Assembly (NCBI RefSeq): GCF_048060115.1 | Contig: NZ_JBHMIM010000024.1 | Span: 27,647-91,646, forward strand | Origin: Micromonospora_E sp048060115 | GTDB taxonomy: Bacteria; Actinomycetota; Actinomycetes; Mycobacteriales; Micromonosporaceae | Direction of reading: 5' to 3' | DNA length: 64,000 bases | Part shown: positions 29,774 to 37,669 of the stretch, one piece after another | Position numbering within the stretch: position 1 is the first letter of the stretch | Layout: the number at the start of each line of letters is the position of its first letter | Made by a program: the position numbers and the translations under genes | Notes under the pieces: generated by a model | What the model was told of the DNA's origin: nothing | Database searches by the model: none | The model's input: the letters and a program-made list of their open reading frames with translations, nothing else

Positions 29774-30427
29774 GTGTTCCTACGACCGATGAAGGCGGAC
29801 CTGCCCGCACCAGGTGAGGCGCTGCCCGGCCGGGACCGGCCGATGCCCGTCGCGGACCGGCACCTGGTGCTCGGTACCCCGTTGGCCGGACCGTGGCCGA
29901 CCGGCAACCGGGTGGCGGTGTTCGGGATGGGCTGTTTCTGGGGTGCCGAGCGATTGTTCTGGCAGCTGCCCGGGGTCTTCTCGACCTCGGTCGGCTACGC
30001 CGGCGGCGAAACCTCGAATCCGACGTACGAGGAGGTGTGCTCGGGCCGCACCGGACACGCCGAGGTCGTCGCGGTGGTCTACGACCCGGCCCAGATCAGC
30101 TACGCCGACCTGCTCAAGGTGTTCTGGGAGAATCACGACCCGACGCAGGGGATGCGCCAGGGCAACGACGTCGGCACCCAGTACCGGTCGACGATCTACA
30201 CCACGGACGCCGAGCAGGCCACGGTGGCCAGCGAGTCGAAGGCGGCGTTCGCGCCGGTGGTGGCGGCGGCCGGCCGTGGTGCGATCACCACCGAGATCCG
30301 CCCGCTCGGCGAGTACTACTACGCCGAGGACCACCACCAGCAGTACCTGCACAAGAATCCTGGTGGCTACTGCAACCACGGGCCGAACGGGATGAGCTGC
30401 CCGGTCGGGGTGGCCCGCGCCAACTGA
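29774..30427 (+). CDS. msrA: peptide methionine sulfoxide reductase MsrA
   Basis: Reduces methionine-S-sulfoxide in proteins. 217 residues: N-terminal extension of about 48 residues, catalytic GCFWGAE (C54), TGHAEVV, the substrate loop FWENHDPTQ and YRSTIY, and two C-terminal resolving cysteines in GYCNHGPNGMSCPVG (C200, C209). Start GTG at 29774 gives normal spacing to AAAGGAG; a GTG one codon earlier also exists. Divergent from metB across 134 bp, so both may respond together to sulfur or oxidant state. Confidence 0.95.
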   Translation: MFLRPMKADLPAPGEALPGRDRPMPVADRHLVLGTPLAGPWPTGNRVAVFGMGCFWGAERLFWQLPGVFSTSVGYAGGETSNPTYEEVCSGRTGHAEVVAVVYDPAQISYADLLKVFWENHDPTQGMRQGNDVGTQYRSTIYTTDAEQATVASESKAAFAPVVAAAGRGAITTEIRPLGEYYYAEDHHQQYLHKNPGGYCNHGPNGMSCPVGVARAN

Positions 30428-30454
30428 CGGGTCGCCGGGTGCGTCGCAGCGCGA

Positions 30455-31522
30455 TCAGGCGGCGGTGCGCTCGACCTCCCGCAGCATCAGGCGCAGGGAC
30501 TGGCTGTGCTTGGCCGTCGGAAGCTTGGCCAAGGCCGAACGCGCGTAGCGGATCCCTTCGGCCTGATCACCGAATCTGACCAGCATCAGACCGCGGTGCA
30601 TCTCGATGTGGGTTGCGAACCGGGCCAGACTCGCCGGTCTGGTCCGGTCGGACCATTCCTGGGCGTCGATCGCGGACGGGTCGCCCAGCCGGGCGAGCAG
30701 CATGCTGGTGAAGGTGGCCATCCGCCACTCGGGCACCGCGAAGTCCGAGATCAGCTCGGTCGAGCCGATCTGGTCGAAAACCCGGCGGGCGGTGTCGAGA
30801 TGAGCGAGCGCGGCGGCGCGTTCGCCGCGCACCCCGGCCATCTGGGCCTTGGCCATCAATGCGTTGAGCCGGCCCAGCGACGGGCGCTCGGTCAGGGTGA
30901 GGGCCTGGTCGGCCAGGTCCTGCGCGACGGCGAGCGCCGCTCCTTCGTATCCGAGGGCGAGCGCGGCCCGGCCACGGACCCAGACCCGTACGGTGGTGTC
31001 CCCGCTGCGGTCGGCGGCCACCGCCGCCATCCGGTACCACCGGATGGCTTCCCGTGCCTCGCCGGTGGTCTTGCCGTACACGCTCAGGAAGCGGGCCGCC
31101 AACCCCCACATCGTCGGGGTGCCGAGCTGCTGCTGGAGCACTACAAGATCGCTGGCCAGCCGCTCCTGGAGCTCACCGGCGCCGACCGACATGTAGTCCC
31201 GACCGAGGTTGTCGGCCCGTTCCCGCCACTGCTCCTCGGCCGCCGGGTCGTCGAGCGCGGCGGTGAACCCGCGATGGATCAACTCGGACACGGCGGCCGG
31301 AGCCACCACCCCGGCGGCGAGCCCGGCGATCAGTCCCCGACGTTGCATTTGGTCCCCCAACACCTGCTCGTAGGCGATCATCACATCGGCTGTGGCGGTC
31401 CGCCGCCCAGCCTCGACGTTCGACAGGTGGCCCTTGCTGAAGTGACTCAGTGCCGCCATTCGGGCCAGGCTGATACCAGCGGATTCCCGGGCCGCCCTCA
31501 GCTTCTCACCTATGTCGTTCAT
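30455..31522 (-). CDS. XRE-family regulator with TPR-like C-terminal region
   Basis: 355 residues. N-terminal helix-turn-helix (IGEKLRAARESAGISLARMAALSHFSKGHLSNVEAGRR, residues about 3-42), then a short hydrophobic glycine-alanine stretch LIAGLAAGVVAPAAVSE and a helical region with TPR-like repeats (AARFLSVYGKTTGEAREAIRWYRMA, AALAHLDTARRVFDQIG). This is the common actinomycete class of ligand- or partner-sensing XRE proteins. ATG at 31522 is the first residue before the HTH; pairing upstream is weak. A 750-bp region precedes it. Target unknown. Confidence 0.88.
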   Translation of the reverse strand: MNDIGEKLRAARESAGISLARMAALSHFSKGHLSNVEAGRRTATADVMIAYEQVLGDQMQRRGLIAGLAAGVVAPAAVSELIHRGFTAALDDPAAEEQWRERADNLGRDYMSVGAGELQERLASDLVVLQQQLGTPTMWGLAARFLSVYGKTTGEAREAIRWYRMAAVAADRSGDTTVRVWVRGRAALALGYEGAALAVAQDLADQALTLTERPSLGRLNALMAKAQMAGVRGERAAALAHLDTARRVFDQIGSTELISDFAVPEWRMATFTSMLLARLGDPSAIDAQEWSDRTRPASLARFATHIEMHRGLMLVRFGDQAEGIRYARSALAKLPTAKHSQSLRLMLREVERTAA

Positions 31523-32020
31523 ATTCTGCCCGCCCACCTCTATTGAAGACCCGCTGAAAACTCGTCCGTACTATTCATGGCCATCTGCAGCGCACGACGC
31601 TAATGGCCAGGGCCGCGGGGATGGCGCGCGGACGCGTTCGACGAGCCTCCACCGACTCGGCGTAACGACCCGTCGACCTCGCGGCCCACCCAGGATGGTG
31701 TCAACGACAGGCAACCCACCGGATCGGTCGTGGAGCACTTCATGCACCATCCGGAAAAGACGATGGCAGATGTTGGCCATACTCGACAAGGGGGGTTACT
31801 TCCTTCGACTGAAGGTAGATCATTTTGTCGTCGGCATGCAGAAATATGACCAGCATCAATGCCACGCACGCCAGAACACCTTAGGTAAGCGTCTGGTGAC
31901 AATTAGTAACATTAGGCGCCTACCCCGGCGTCCCACGACCCGCGTCTCCCGGGGCCGACCGAGCCCTGGCCTGCCTCGGGTGACCACGCCGACCAGTCGG
32001 GCGGGTCGTCGAAAAAACCG
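31523..32020. other. gene-free region with AT-richer stretch
   Basis: About 500 bp between the XRE gene and the promoter of the leader-GNAT unit. The part at about 31730-31920 is distinctly less GC-rich than the surroundings. It contains an imperfect palindrome at about 31799-31819 (ACTTCCTTCGACTGAAGGT) and the inverted element TAGGCGCCTA near 31914, either of which could bind a regulator. Short frames here have no start or ribosome-site support, and I see no gene. Confidence 0.6.
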
Positions 32021-32049
32021 TTGCCGCCCGCCCACGACCCAGCTAGCGT
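32021..32049 (+). promoter_or_regulatory. consensus-like vegetative promoter of the leader-GNAT unit
   Basis: TTGCCG at 32021-32026 and TAGCGT at 32044-32049 are separated by 17 bp, the optimum for housekeeping sigma. The predicted start near 32056 lies just before the strong ribosome-binding element at 32063. Confidence 0.7.
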
Positions 32050-32062
32050 GGCCGTACACGGG

Positions 32063-32079
32063 AAAGGAGGTGGTCCAGC
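32063..32079 (+). promoter_or_regulatory. extended ribosome-binding element, 17-nt match to 16S rRNA tail
   Basis: AAAGGAGGTGGTCCAGC can pair with the actinobacterial 16S 3' end GCUGGAUCACCUCCUUU at all 17 positions, 16 Watson-Crick and one G-U. Ordinary ribosome sites in this window pair over 5-7 bases. The 16S tail is given from general knowledge; the rRNA genes are not in the window. Confidence 0.75.
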
Positions 32080-32080
32080 G

Positions 32081-32119
32081 TTGAATAGCTATAGGACTCG
32101 TGAGGTGGCTGCCCGCTAG
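32081..32119 (+). CDS. 12-codon leader peptide upstream of GNAT gene
   Basis: TTG at 32081 opens a 12-residue frame, MNSYRTREVAAR, ending TAG at 32119. It lies 10 bp after GGAGG of the extended ribosome site. The alternative is a GTG inside that site (32070) giving only four codons. The peptide contains Arg-x-Arg, the type of motif at which macrolide-bound ribosomes stall in known leader peptides, though I cannot say whether that applies. Too short to prove by coding statistics. Confidence 0.5.
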   Translation: MNSYRTREVAAR

Positions 32120-32164
32120 CCGCTGTCCTTGACAGCTCAGATCGTCGAGACCGTGTGGCAGCGG
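32120..32164 (+). promoter_or_regulatory. mutually exclusive hairpins after the leader ORF
   Basis: GCTGTC (32122-32127) pairs with GACAGC (32131-32136) around a 3-nt loop. Alternatively CCGCTG (32120-32125) pairs with CAGCGG (32159-32164). The two share bases, so only one can form, an arrangement used in attenuators. The first stem begins directly after the leader stop codon, within reach of a terminating ribosome. Confidence 0.55.
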
Positions 32165-32188
32165 TGCGGCGAATGCACGACAGCCACC

Positions 32189-32253
32189 CGACCCCCGGGG
32201 TGCCGGCCAAGTCCAGCCGGCCCGCGTCACCGACGCGGAAGCCCCGGGGGTCG
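32189..32253 (+). promoter_or_regulatory. perfect three-way junction in the GNAT 5' leader
   Basis: A 12-bp outer stem (CGACCCCCGGGG 32189-32200 with 32242-32253) encloses two perfect hairpins: GCCGGC at 32202-32207 with 32216-32221, and CCGCGTC at 32222-32228 with GACGCGG at 32232-32238. The structure ends 23 bp before the GNAT GTG. No U-run follows, so it resembles a folded regulatory element more than a terminator. Confidence 0.6.
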
Positions 32254-32276
32254 TTCCATCCCGGTAGGCTCGCCAG

Positions 32277-32807
32277 GTGGCGGTCATCCTGCGCCCGGCC
32301 CAGCCTGACGACGTCACTGCGGTCGGCCACCTGCACTACCGGTCCCGGTGCAGCGCCTACCGGGACATCGTGCCGGAATCCGCGCTGACCGCCGTGCCCG
32401 CCGACGCCATGGCCGGATGGTGGGTCGAGCGATGGAGCTACGAACGCGACACCCACCTGCTGACCGTCGCCGAGGCCGACGGCGCCCTGGCCGGCTTCAC
32501 CTACGTCGGGCCGGACGAGGACGGCGACCCGGCGGCCGGCGAGCTGTATGCCATCCACGTCGACGACCAGTACCACGGTCGCGGCATCGGCACCGCGCTG
32601 ATCCACGACGCGCTCGCCACGATGCGCCGCCGCCGGTACCTGCGGGGAACGCTGTGGGTGATCACCGCCAATCAGCGTGCGCGACGCTTCTACGAGCGCG
32701 GCGGCTGGCAGCCCGACGGTGGGCGGCGCGACGGATGGATCGGACCGGTCTCGACTCCCCAGCTGCGCTACGCACAGGCGCTCACCGAACGGTCCGACAA
32801 CATCTGA
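32277..32807 (+). CDS. GNAT family N-acetyltransferase
   Basis: 176 residues. The acetyl-CoA motif A reads ELYAIHVDDQYHGRGIGTALIHDAL (Q/RxxGxG/A present as QYHGRGIG), followed by LWVITANQRARRFYERGGWQPDG, the usual motif B with the FYExxGF-type loop. GTG at 32277 has only a weak AGG upstream, in contrast to the extreme ribosome site of the leader ORF, so its translation may depend on the leader. Substrate unknown; antibiotic, polyamine or protein acetylation are all possible. A strong terminator hairpin follows. Confidence 0.88.
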   Translation: MAVILRPAQPDDVTAVGHLHYRSRCSAYRDIVPESALTAVPADAMAGWWVERWSYERDTHLLTVAEADGALAGFTYVGPDEDGDPAAGELYAIHVDDQYHGRGIGTALIHDALATMRRRRYLRGTLWVITANQRARRFYERGGWQPDGGRRDGWIGPVSTPQLRYAQALTERSDNI

Positions 32808-32811
32808 ACGG

Positions 32812-32873
32812 CCGGGCGAGAGTACGGGACCGCTGCTGCGGGGGTTCCCGTCCAGCCCCGCACTCTCGCCCGG
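32812..32873 (+). terminator. long-stem terminator after GNAT gene
   Basis: CCGGGCGAGAGT (32812-32823) pairs perfectly over 12 bp with 32862-32873; the loop contains a further GGGAC/GTCCC-type pairing. It begins 4 bp after the GNAT stop and could also act on leftward transcripts. Confidence 0.7.
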
Positions 32874-33113
32874 CACTGCCCGCCCTAACCGGGGGAAAAC
32901 GCCTGGCCGAAGGCGCTCAACCGGCGGAGGCGTGCCGGTTGATCGGTTGTGGGCGGGCAACAGTGCGGGACACCGGGATGCTGGCGGGCGCCCGGGTCAC
33001 CGCGGTGGTGAAGCGTCATGGTCGTCCGCCCCGGCAGCGGACAGTGCCGGGACGGAACTTCCATAGCTGTAGTCAACCCCAGCCAGCCGCAGTCGACCGG
33101 ACACCCTGTGCGA
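32874..33113. other. gene-free spacer between GNAT terminator and cbs
   Basis: 240 bp between convergent genes. Open frames here (for example on the minus strand around 32885-33124) lack ribosome sites and family-like composition. I see no RNA gene or repeat in it. Confidence 0.55.
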
Positions 33114-34490
33114 CTATGCGCCACTCTTTCCCAGATGGGCCAGCAGGTCCTGCCGAGTGATCACACCCCGCGGTTTACCGTCGACCAACACCAGCGCCGC
33201 GTCCGTAGCGGCCAGCAGCGCCACCGCCTCGCGTACCGGCTGACCGCCCCCCACCATCGGCAACGGCTCCGCCATGTGCCGCTCGATCGTGTCGTACAGC
33301 TGCGCCTTGCCGCTGAACAACGCGTCGAGCAGATCCCGCTCGGCGATGGAGCCGGCCACCTCCCCGGTCACCACCGGCGGTTCGGCCTTGAGCACCGGCA
33401 ACTGGGAGATGCCGTACTCGCGCATGTAGTCGACCGCGTCCCGGATCGTCTCCGTCGGGTGCACGTGCACCAGCTCCGGCAGCCCACCCGGCTTGGCCGC
33501 CAACACGTCGCCGACCGTCGGCTCGGCACCGTTGGTGTCCAGAAACCCGTACCGTGCCATCCATTCGTCGTTGAAGATCTTCGACAGGTAGCCGCGGCCG
33601 CCATCCGGTAGCAGCACCACCACCACGTCGTCCGGACCGGCCCGCCGGGCCACCCGCAACGCCGCAGCGACCGCCATGCCACACGAGCCGCCGACGAGCA
33701 GACCTTCCTCCCGGGCCAGTCGACGGGTCAGCGCGAACGACTCCTGGTCCGAGACCTCCACGATCTCGTCGCAGATCGACCGGTCGTAGGTCTGCGGCCA
33801 GAAATCCTCACCCACCCCCTCGACCAGGTACGGGCGGCCAGATCCGCCGGAGTAGACCGAGCCTTCCGGGTCGGCACCGATCACCCGGACCGCCCCGGTG
33901 GAAGTCTCCTTGAGATACCGGCCCACCCCCGAGATGGTCCCGCCGGTACCCACCCCGGCCACGAAGTGGGTGATCCGGCCCTCGGTCTGCTCCCACAGCT
34001 CCGGTCCGGTGACCTCGTAGTGCGACTGCGGGTTGGCCGGATTCGCGTACTGGTCCGGCTTCCACGCCCCGGGGATCTCCGCCGCCAACCGGTCGGACAC
34101 CTGGTAGTACGAGCGGGGATCCTCCGGCGCGACCGCGGTCGGGCAGACCACCACCTCGGCTCCGTACGCCCGCAGCACGTTCTGCTTGTCCTCGCTGACC
34201 TTGTCCGGGCAGACGAAGACACAGGAATAGCCCTTGAGCTGCGCGACCAGCGCCAGGCCGACCCCGGTGTTTCCACTGGTCGGCTCTACGATCGTGCCGC
34301 CCGGCTGGAGCAGACCCGCCTGCTCCGCGGCCTCGACCATACGCAACGCGATCCGGTCCTTCACCGAACCGCCCGGGTTGAAGTACTCGACTTTGGCCAA
34401 CACCGTCGCGGAGATCCCGGCGGTGACGTTGCGCAGGCGTACCAGCGGGGTGTTGCCGATGAGATCAACGACGTTGTCGTGGTAGCGCAC
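33114..34490 (-). CDS. cbs: cystathionine beta-synthase
   Basis: Condenses homocysteine with serine to cystathionine. 458 residues: PLP lysine K44 in NPGGSVKDRIA, TSGNTGVGLA, GVGTGGTISGVGRYLKE as the phosphate loop, then a pair of CBS domains from about residue 335 (VHVHPTETIRDAVDYMREYGISQLPVL and a second ending PRGVITRQDLLAHL). No heme-binding N-terminal extension, as expected for bacteria. GTG start at 34490. With metB it would form a reverse transsulfuration route. Confidence 0.95.
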   Translation of the reverse strand: MRYHDNVVDLIGNTPLVRLRNVTAGISATVLAKVEYFNPGGSVKDRIALRMVEAAEQAGLLQPGGTIVEPTSGNTGVGLALVAQLKGYSCVFVCPDKVSEDKQNVLRAYGAEVVVCPTAVAPEDPRSYYQVSDRLAAEIPGAWKPDQYANPANPQSHYEVTGPELWEQTEGRITHFVAGVGTGGTISGVGRYLKETSTGAVRVIGADPEGSVYSGGSGRPYLVEGVGEDFWPQTYDRSICDEIVEVSDQESFALTRRLAREEGLLVGGSCGMAVAAALRVARRAGPDDVVVVLLPDGGRGYLSKIFNDEWMARYGFLDTNGAEPTVGDVLAAKPGGLPELVHVHPTETIRDAVDYMREYGISQLPVLKAEPPVVTGEVAGSIAERDLLDALFSGKAQLYDTIERHMAEPLPMVGGGQPVREAVALLAATDAALVLVDGKPRGVITRQDLLAHLGKSGA

Positions 34491-34664
34491 CTCGTTGTGC
34501 CCTTCTGCTGGCGCCGGCGACGCGCCAATCGTCGGGGTCGAGGTCGTCGGCCGACAACAAGCCCGCTGCCGGCGGTGGAGTATGTCGCGGTCAGCCTACG
34601 CGGCCGGCGGTCGTCAGTCTGTCTCTGTCAGCTGACGGCCCGATCCGGACCACCGTCCCGTCGG

Positions 34665-35021
34665 TCAGCCGATGACCTGACCGGGAACCACCGACTCACG
34701 ACTCGCTTCCCACGCGAGGAACCGCTCGGTCTCGGCCAGCACGCTGCCAGCCAGCCAGGTCACCACGAGCGCGTCGTCGACCAGGCCGAGCAGGATCAGT
34801 AGCGCCTCCGGCACCAGGTCGAACGGGGAGGCGACGTACGCCACGGCGGCCGTCATCAACGCCAGCCGCATGCCACCGTCGTACTGGCCCCGTACCGTCG
34901 CCCTGATCATCCGGGGCAGCGCCGCGAGCCGCCGGCCCAGCGACGGTCCGCCACGGGCACCGGCGGTCAACGCCCGGCCCAGCGCCGCGAACGCCGCCGC
35001 CCGCTTGAGTGTTCTGGCCAT
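34665..35021 (-). CDS. DUF1232 small membrane protein
   Basis: 118 residues. The DUF1232 core YVASPFDLVPEALLILLGLVDDALVV is clear in the second half and is probably partly membrane-embedded. ATG at 35021 has GAGGAGGT 5 bp upstream. The N-terminal half is basic and likely cytosolic. Family function unknown to me. Confidence 0.88.
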   Translation of the reverse strand: MARTLKRAAAFAALGRALTAGARGGPSLGRRLAALPRMIRATVRGQYDGGMRLALMTAAVAYVASPFDLVPEALLILLGLVDDALVVTWLAGSVLAETERFLAWEASRESVVPGQVIG

Positions 35022-35192
35022 CGGCCACCTCCTCGTCACCCGCCACGACCCTCGCGTCCAATGATGCCCCCTGTGGGCAAATAGCGCCGCACGAGCATCC
35101 GGCCCGAATCGGGTCGGGTCCCGCCCGGCGAACCGGGATAATCTCGAAGGACGCAGCACGACGGCAGCACCGGAGCGCAGTCGGGGGACACG

Positions 35193-36320
35193 ATGAGCAC
35201 GGTTGACGCGGGGACACGCCCAGCCGGTCGGACAGTGGCGACGCGGGTGGCCAGGCTGGTCGCGTTCGGTGCCGCCACCGCCGCGGCGGTGGCGGTGGCC
35301 ACCGCCGGCACCCTCTACGGTCAGGCCAGGCAGGCCCGCCGGGTCATCCCGCTCGCGGAGGCTCCGCCACCGCGCGGCGACGGGATCTACGGCGCCCGGT
35401 TGCCCGGACCACCGTTGACCCTGGTGGTACTGGGCGACTCGTCCGCCGCCGGGTACGGCGTCCACCGACCCCGGGAGACGCTGGGCGCGCTACTGGCGAA
35501 CGGGATCTCCCGGCGGCTGCGCCGCCCGGTCCGACTGCACCGGCTGGCCGTGGTGGGAGCCCGGTCCGTCGGTCTGGTCCCCCAGGTCGAGGCGGCGGTG
35601 GAACTACAGCCAGACCTGGCCGTCATCCTGATCGGCGGGAACGACGTCACCGCCCGTACCCCGACCGACGTCGCGGTCGGGCACCTGGTCGACGCGGTGC
35701 GCCGACTACGCGCCGTCGGCGCCGAGGTCGTCGTCGGGACCTGCCCGGACCTGGGCGCGATCGAGCCGGTCAAGCCGCCCCTGCGGTGGTTGGCCCGACG
35801 GTGGAGCCGACAACTGGCCGCCGCGCAGACCGTGGCGGTGGTCGAGGCCGGCGGGTGGACGGTTTCGCTCGGTGACCTGCTGGGCCCCCGGTTCGCCGCC
35901 GAGCCGACCCGCCTCTACTCCTGGGACCGGTTCCATCCCTCGGCCGAGGGGTACGCGATGGCCGCCGCGGTCCTGCTGCCTGCGGCACTCGGCGCACTCG
36001 GCACCAGCACCGCCTCGCGTACCGGGGTCACCGGACGGGAAAAGGTCCGCACCCTGCCGCAGGCGGCACACGAGGCGGTCCGCCACGCCGGCACCGAGGT
36101 GCGCGGCACCCGGGTCGGTGGGCGCGAACGTGGGCCGGCCGGACGTTGGGCCCGGCTACGCCGCCGCCCGATCCTGTCCGGCGAATCCTGGCGGGCGGCG
36201 GCGCTCAGTTGGCTCATCGGCCCGCCGGGCACCGAACGCGACAGCGACGACCGTGGCCCGGCCGTATTCTCCGGTCAGGAACACGAGCTGGGGCTCACCG
36301 CCGCCGCGCCGGAGAGCTGA
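35193..36320 (+). CDS. SGNH/GDSL hydrolase, membrane-anchored, paralogue 1
   Basis: 375 residues. An N-terminal membrane helix (about 20-42) anchors it, followed by an SGNH fold: block I LGDSSAAGYGV (nucleophile serine), block III GGNDV and block V DRFHPSAEGY with the Asp/His pair. A basic C-terminal extension of about 100 residues follows and ends in an acidic tail. An esterase or deacylase acting outside the membrane is likely. The next gene is a clear paralogue in tandem. Confidence 0.9.
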   Translation: MSTVDAGTRPAGRTVATRVARLVAFGAATAAAVAVATAGTLYGQARQARRVIPLAEAPPPRGDGIYGARLPGPPLTLVVLGDSSAAGYGVHRPRETLGALLANGISRRLRRPVRLHRLAVVGARSVGLVPQVEAAVELQPDLAVILIGGNDVTARTPTDVAVGHLVDAVRRLRAVGAEVVVGTCPDLGAIEPVKPPLRWLARRWSRQLAAAQTVAVVEAGGWTVSLGDLLGPRFAAEPTRLYSWDRFHPSAEGYAMAAAVLLPAALGALGTSTASRTGVTGREKVRTLPQAAHEAVRHAGTEVRGTRVGGRERGPAGRWARLRRRPILSGESWRAAALSWLIGPPGTERDSDDRGPAVFSGQEHELGLTAAAPES

Positions 36321-36360
36321 GACCGTGCCCGCCGCAGCCATCCCGACGGAAGGTGACCCC

Positions 36361-37170
36361 GTGAGCCCGAAAGACGTCGCCGTACGGGTCGGTCAGGTCA
36401 CCGCCGCTGCGATAGCCGCCAGTGCCGTCGGCAGTGCGGCGCTCCTGGTCAGCGAGGTGCTGCTGGCTCGTAACCGCCGATATGCCCAGCCCGAGCTGGG
36501 GTTGGCGGTGCGGGCGGCGCTCGGCCCGGCGAGCGGTGCGCCGGTGCGGTTGGTGCTGCTCGGGGACTCGATCGCCCTCGGCGTCGGGGTGGACCGGGTG
36601 GCGGACACGGTCGGCGGGCAGCTGGCCCGGCTGCTCGCCGAACATGACGGCGGCGGCGCGGGCGGCGCACGGCGACGGGTGCTGCTGTCCAGCGTCGGTG
36701 TGGCCGGATCCAGGTCCAGCGATCTGGCCACCCAGGTCGCACGGGCGCTACTCGGGGAACGTCCGGATGTCGCCGTCATCCTGATCGGCACCAACGACGC
36801 GACCGCGATGCGCCGGCCGGGCGAGTCGGCGGTCCATCTGGCGGCGGCGGTACGCCGGCTGCGCAGCGCCGGCGCTGAGGTGGTGGTCGGCACCTGTCCG
36901 GATCTCGGTGCGGTGCGGGCGATCGCGCCGCCGCTGCGGCAGATCGCCGGGCTGCTCGGTCGGCGCACCGCTCGGGCCCAGGCCCGGGCCGGTCGCAACG
37001 CGGGTGCCCGGGTGATCGATCTGGCCAGCGAGACGGGTGCGGTGTTCCGCGCGGATCCTGGCACCTACTGTTACGACGGCTACCACCCGTCTGCCGACGG
37101 CTACCGCATCTGGGCGCATGCCCTGCTGCCGGCCGTGCTCGGGGCGGCGACGGCGGCCACCCGCAACTGA
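36361..37170 (+). CDS. SGNH/GDSL hydrolase, membrane-anchored, paralogue 2
   Basis: 269 residues with an N-terminal membrane helix, block I LGDSIALGVGV, block III GTNDAT and block V DGYHPSADGY. It shares AEVVVGTCPDLGA with its upstream neighbour, showing tandem duplication, but lacks the long C-terminal extension. GTG at 36361 is preceded by GGAAGGTGA; an in-frame GTG 12 codons earlier is less well placed. Forty base pairs separate the pair. Confidence 0.9.
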   Translation: MSPKDVAVRVGQVTAAAIAASAVGSAALLVSEVLLARNRRYAQPELGLAVRAALGPASGAPVRLVLLGDSIALGVGVDRVADTVGGQLARLLAEHDGGGAGGARRRVLLSSVGVAGSRSSDLATQVARALLGERPDVAVILIGTNDATAMRRPGESAVHLAAAVRRLRSAGAEVVVGTCPDLGAVRAIAPPLRQIAGLLGRRTARAQARAGRNAGARVIDLASETGAVFRADPGTYCYDGYHPSADGYRIWAHALLPAVLGAATAATRN

Positions 37171-37180
37171 TCGGCGTTCG

Positions 37181-37549
37181 TCAGAGCTGTGCGCGCAGCC
37201 GCCGCACGGCCGCGATGGCCCTTTCGACGACCGCCATGTCCGTCGCCGAGGCCGCGTCCGTGGCGGCGCTGATCAGGTCTGCCGTCACCACCCGCAACTG
37301 ATCAGGCAGAGCGGTGTCGAGCCGAAGTCGCGGCACCGGCCGGCCGGGGCGACCCTCTGCGGCGGCGCCCAGGTCCGCGACGTCCTGTACGAGGTGATGG
37401 AAATCGGCTGCCCGCCGGCCGCCGCCGACCGCCCAGCGGGCGACCTCCCAGTGGGCCACCTGGCGGGCCAGCAGGTCGACCTGGCGGGCCAGCAGGTCGA
37501 GTTGCTGGGCCAGGGCGGCCGCCTGACCGTCGGGCGCTCGCGTGGGCAC
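37181..37549 (-). CDS. small helical hypothetical protein
   Basis: 122 residues of mostly alpha-helical composition. Near the N-terminus a heptad-like unit DLLARQV occurs twice in tandem (QQLDLLARQVDLLARQVAHW), encoded by a 21-bp repeat, suggesting a coiled coil. No membrane segment. The GTG start lacks a strong ribosome site. I do not recognise the family. Confidence 0.65.
   Translation of the reverse strand: MPTRAPDGQAAALAQQLDLLARQVDLLARQVAHWEVARWAVGGGRRAADFHHLVQDVADLGAAAEGRPGRPVPRLRLDTALPDQLRVVTADLISAATDAASATDMAVVERAIAAVRRLRAQL
37460..37501 (-). repeat. 21-bp tandem repeat coding a heptad
   Basis: Two adjacent 21-bp units (37460-37480 and 37481-37501) differ only at the last base. They lie inside a coding region and encode the duplicated heptad. 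Confidence 0.85.
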
Positions 37550-37581
37550 CGGCGCAGTTTAGTCCCAGCACCGGCGCGGAC

Positions 37582-37627
37582 AGCGCGAAGCCCGGCCGCC
37601 GAATGATCGGGGACCGGGCTTCGCGCT
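37582..37627 (-). terminator. 14-bp stem terminator after the YccA-type gene
   Basis: AGCGCGAAGCCCGG (37582-37595) is perfectly complementary to 37614-37627. It lies 43 bp beyond the stop of the Bax-inhibitor gene and before the promoter region of the small helical gene. Confidence 0.7.
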
Positions 37628-37669
37628 CGAACAGACCCGCCGCATCGCCGGGCGGAGTACCGCTGCGTG

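Noticed and set aside
31600..31902. 100-codon minus-strand frame in the AT-richer spacer
   Set aside because: No ribosome site, atypical composition, and no recognisable pattern.
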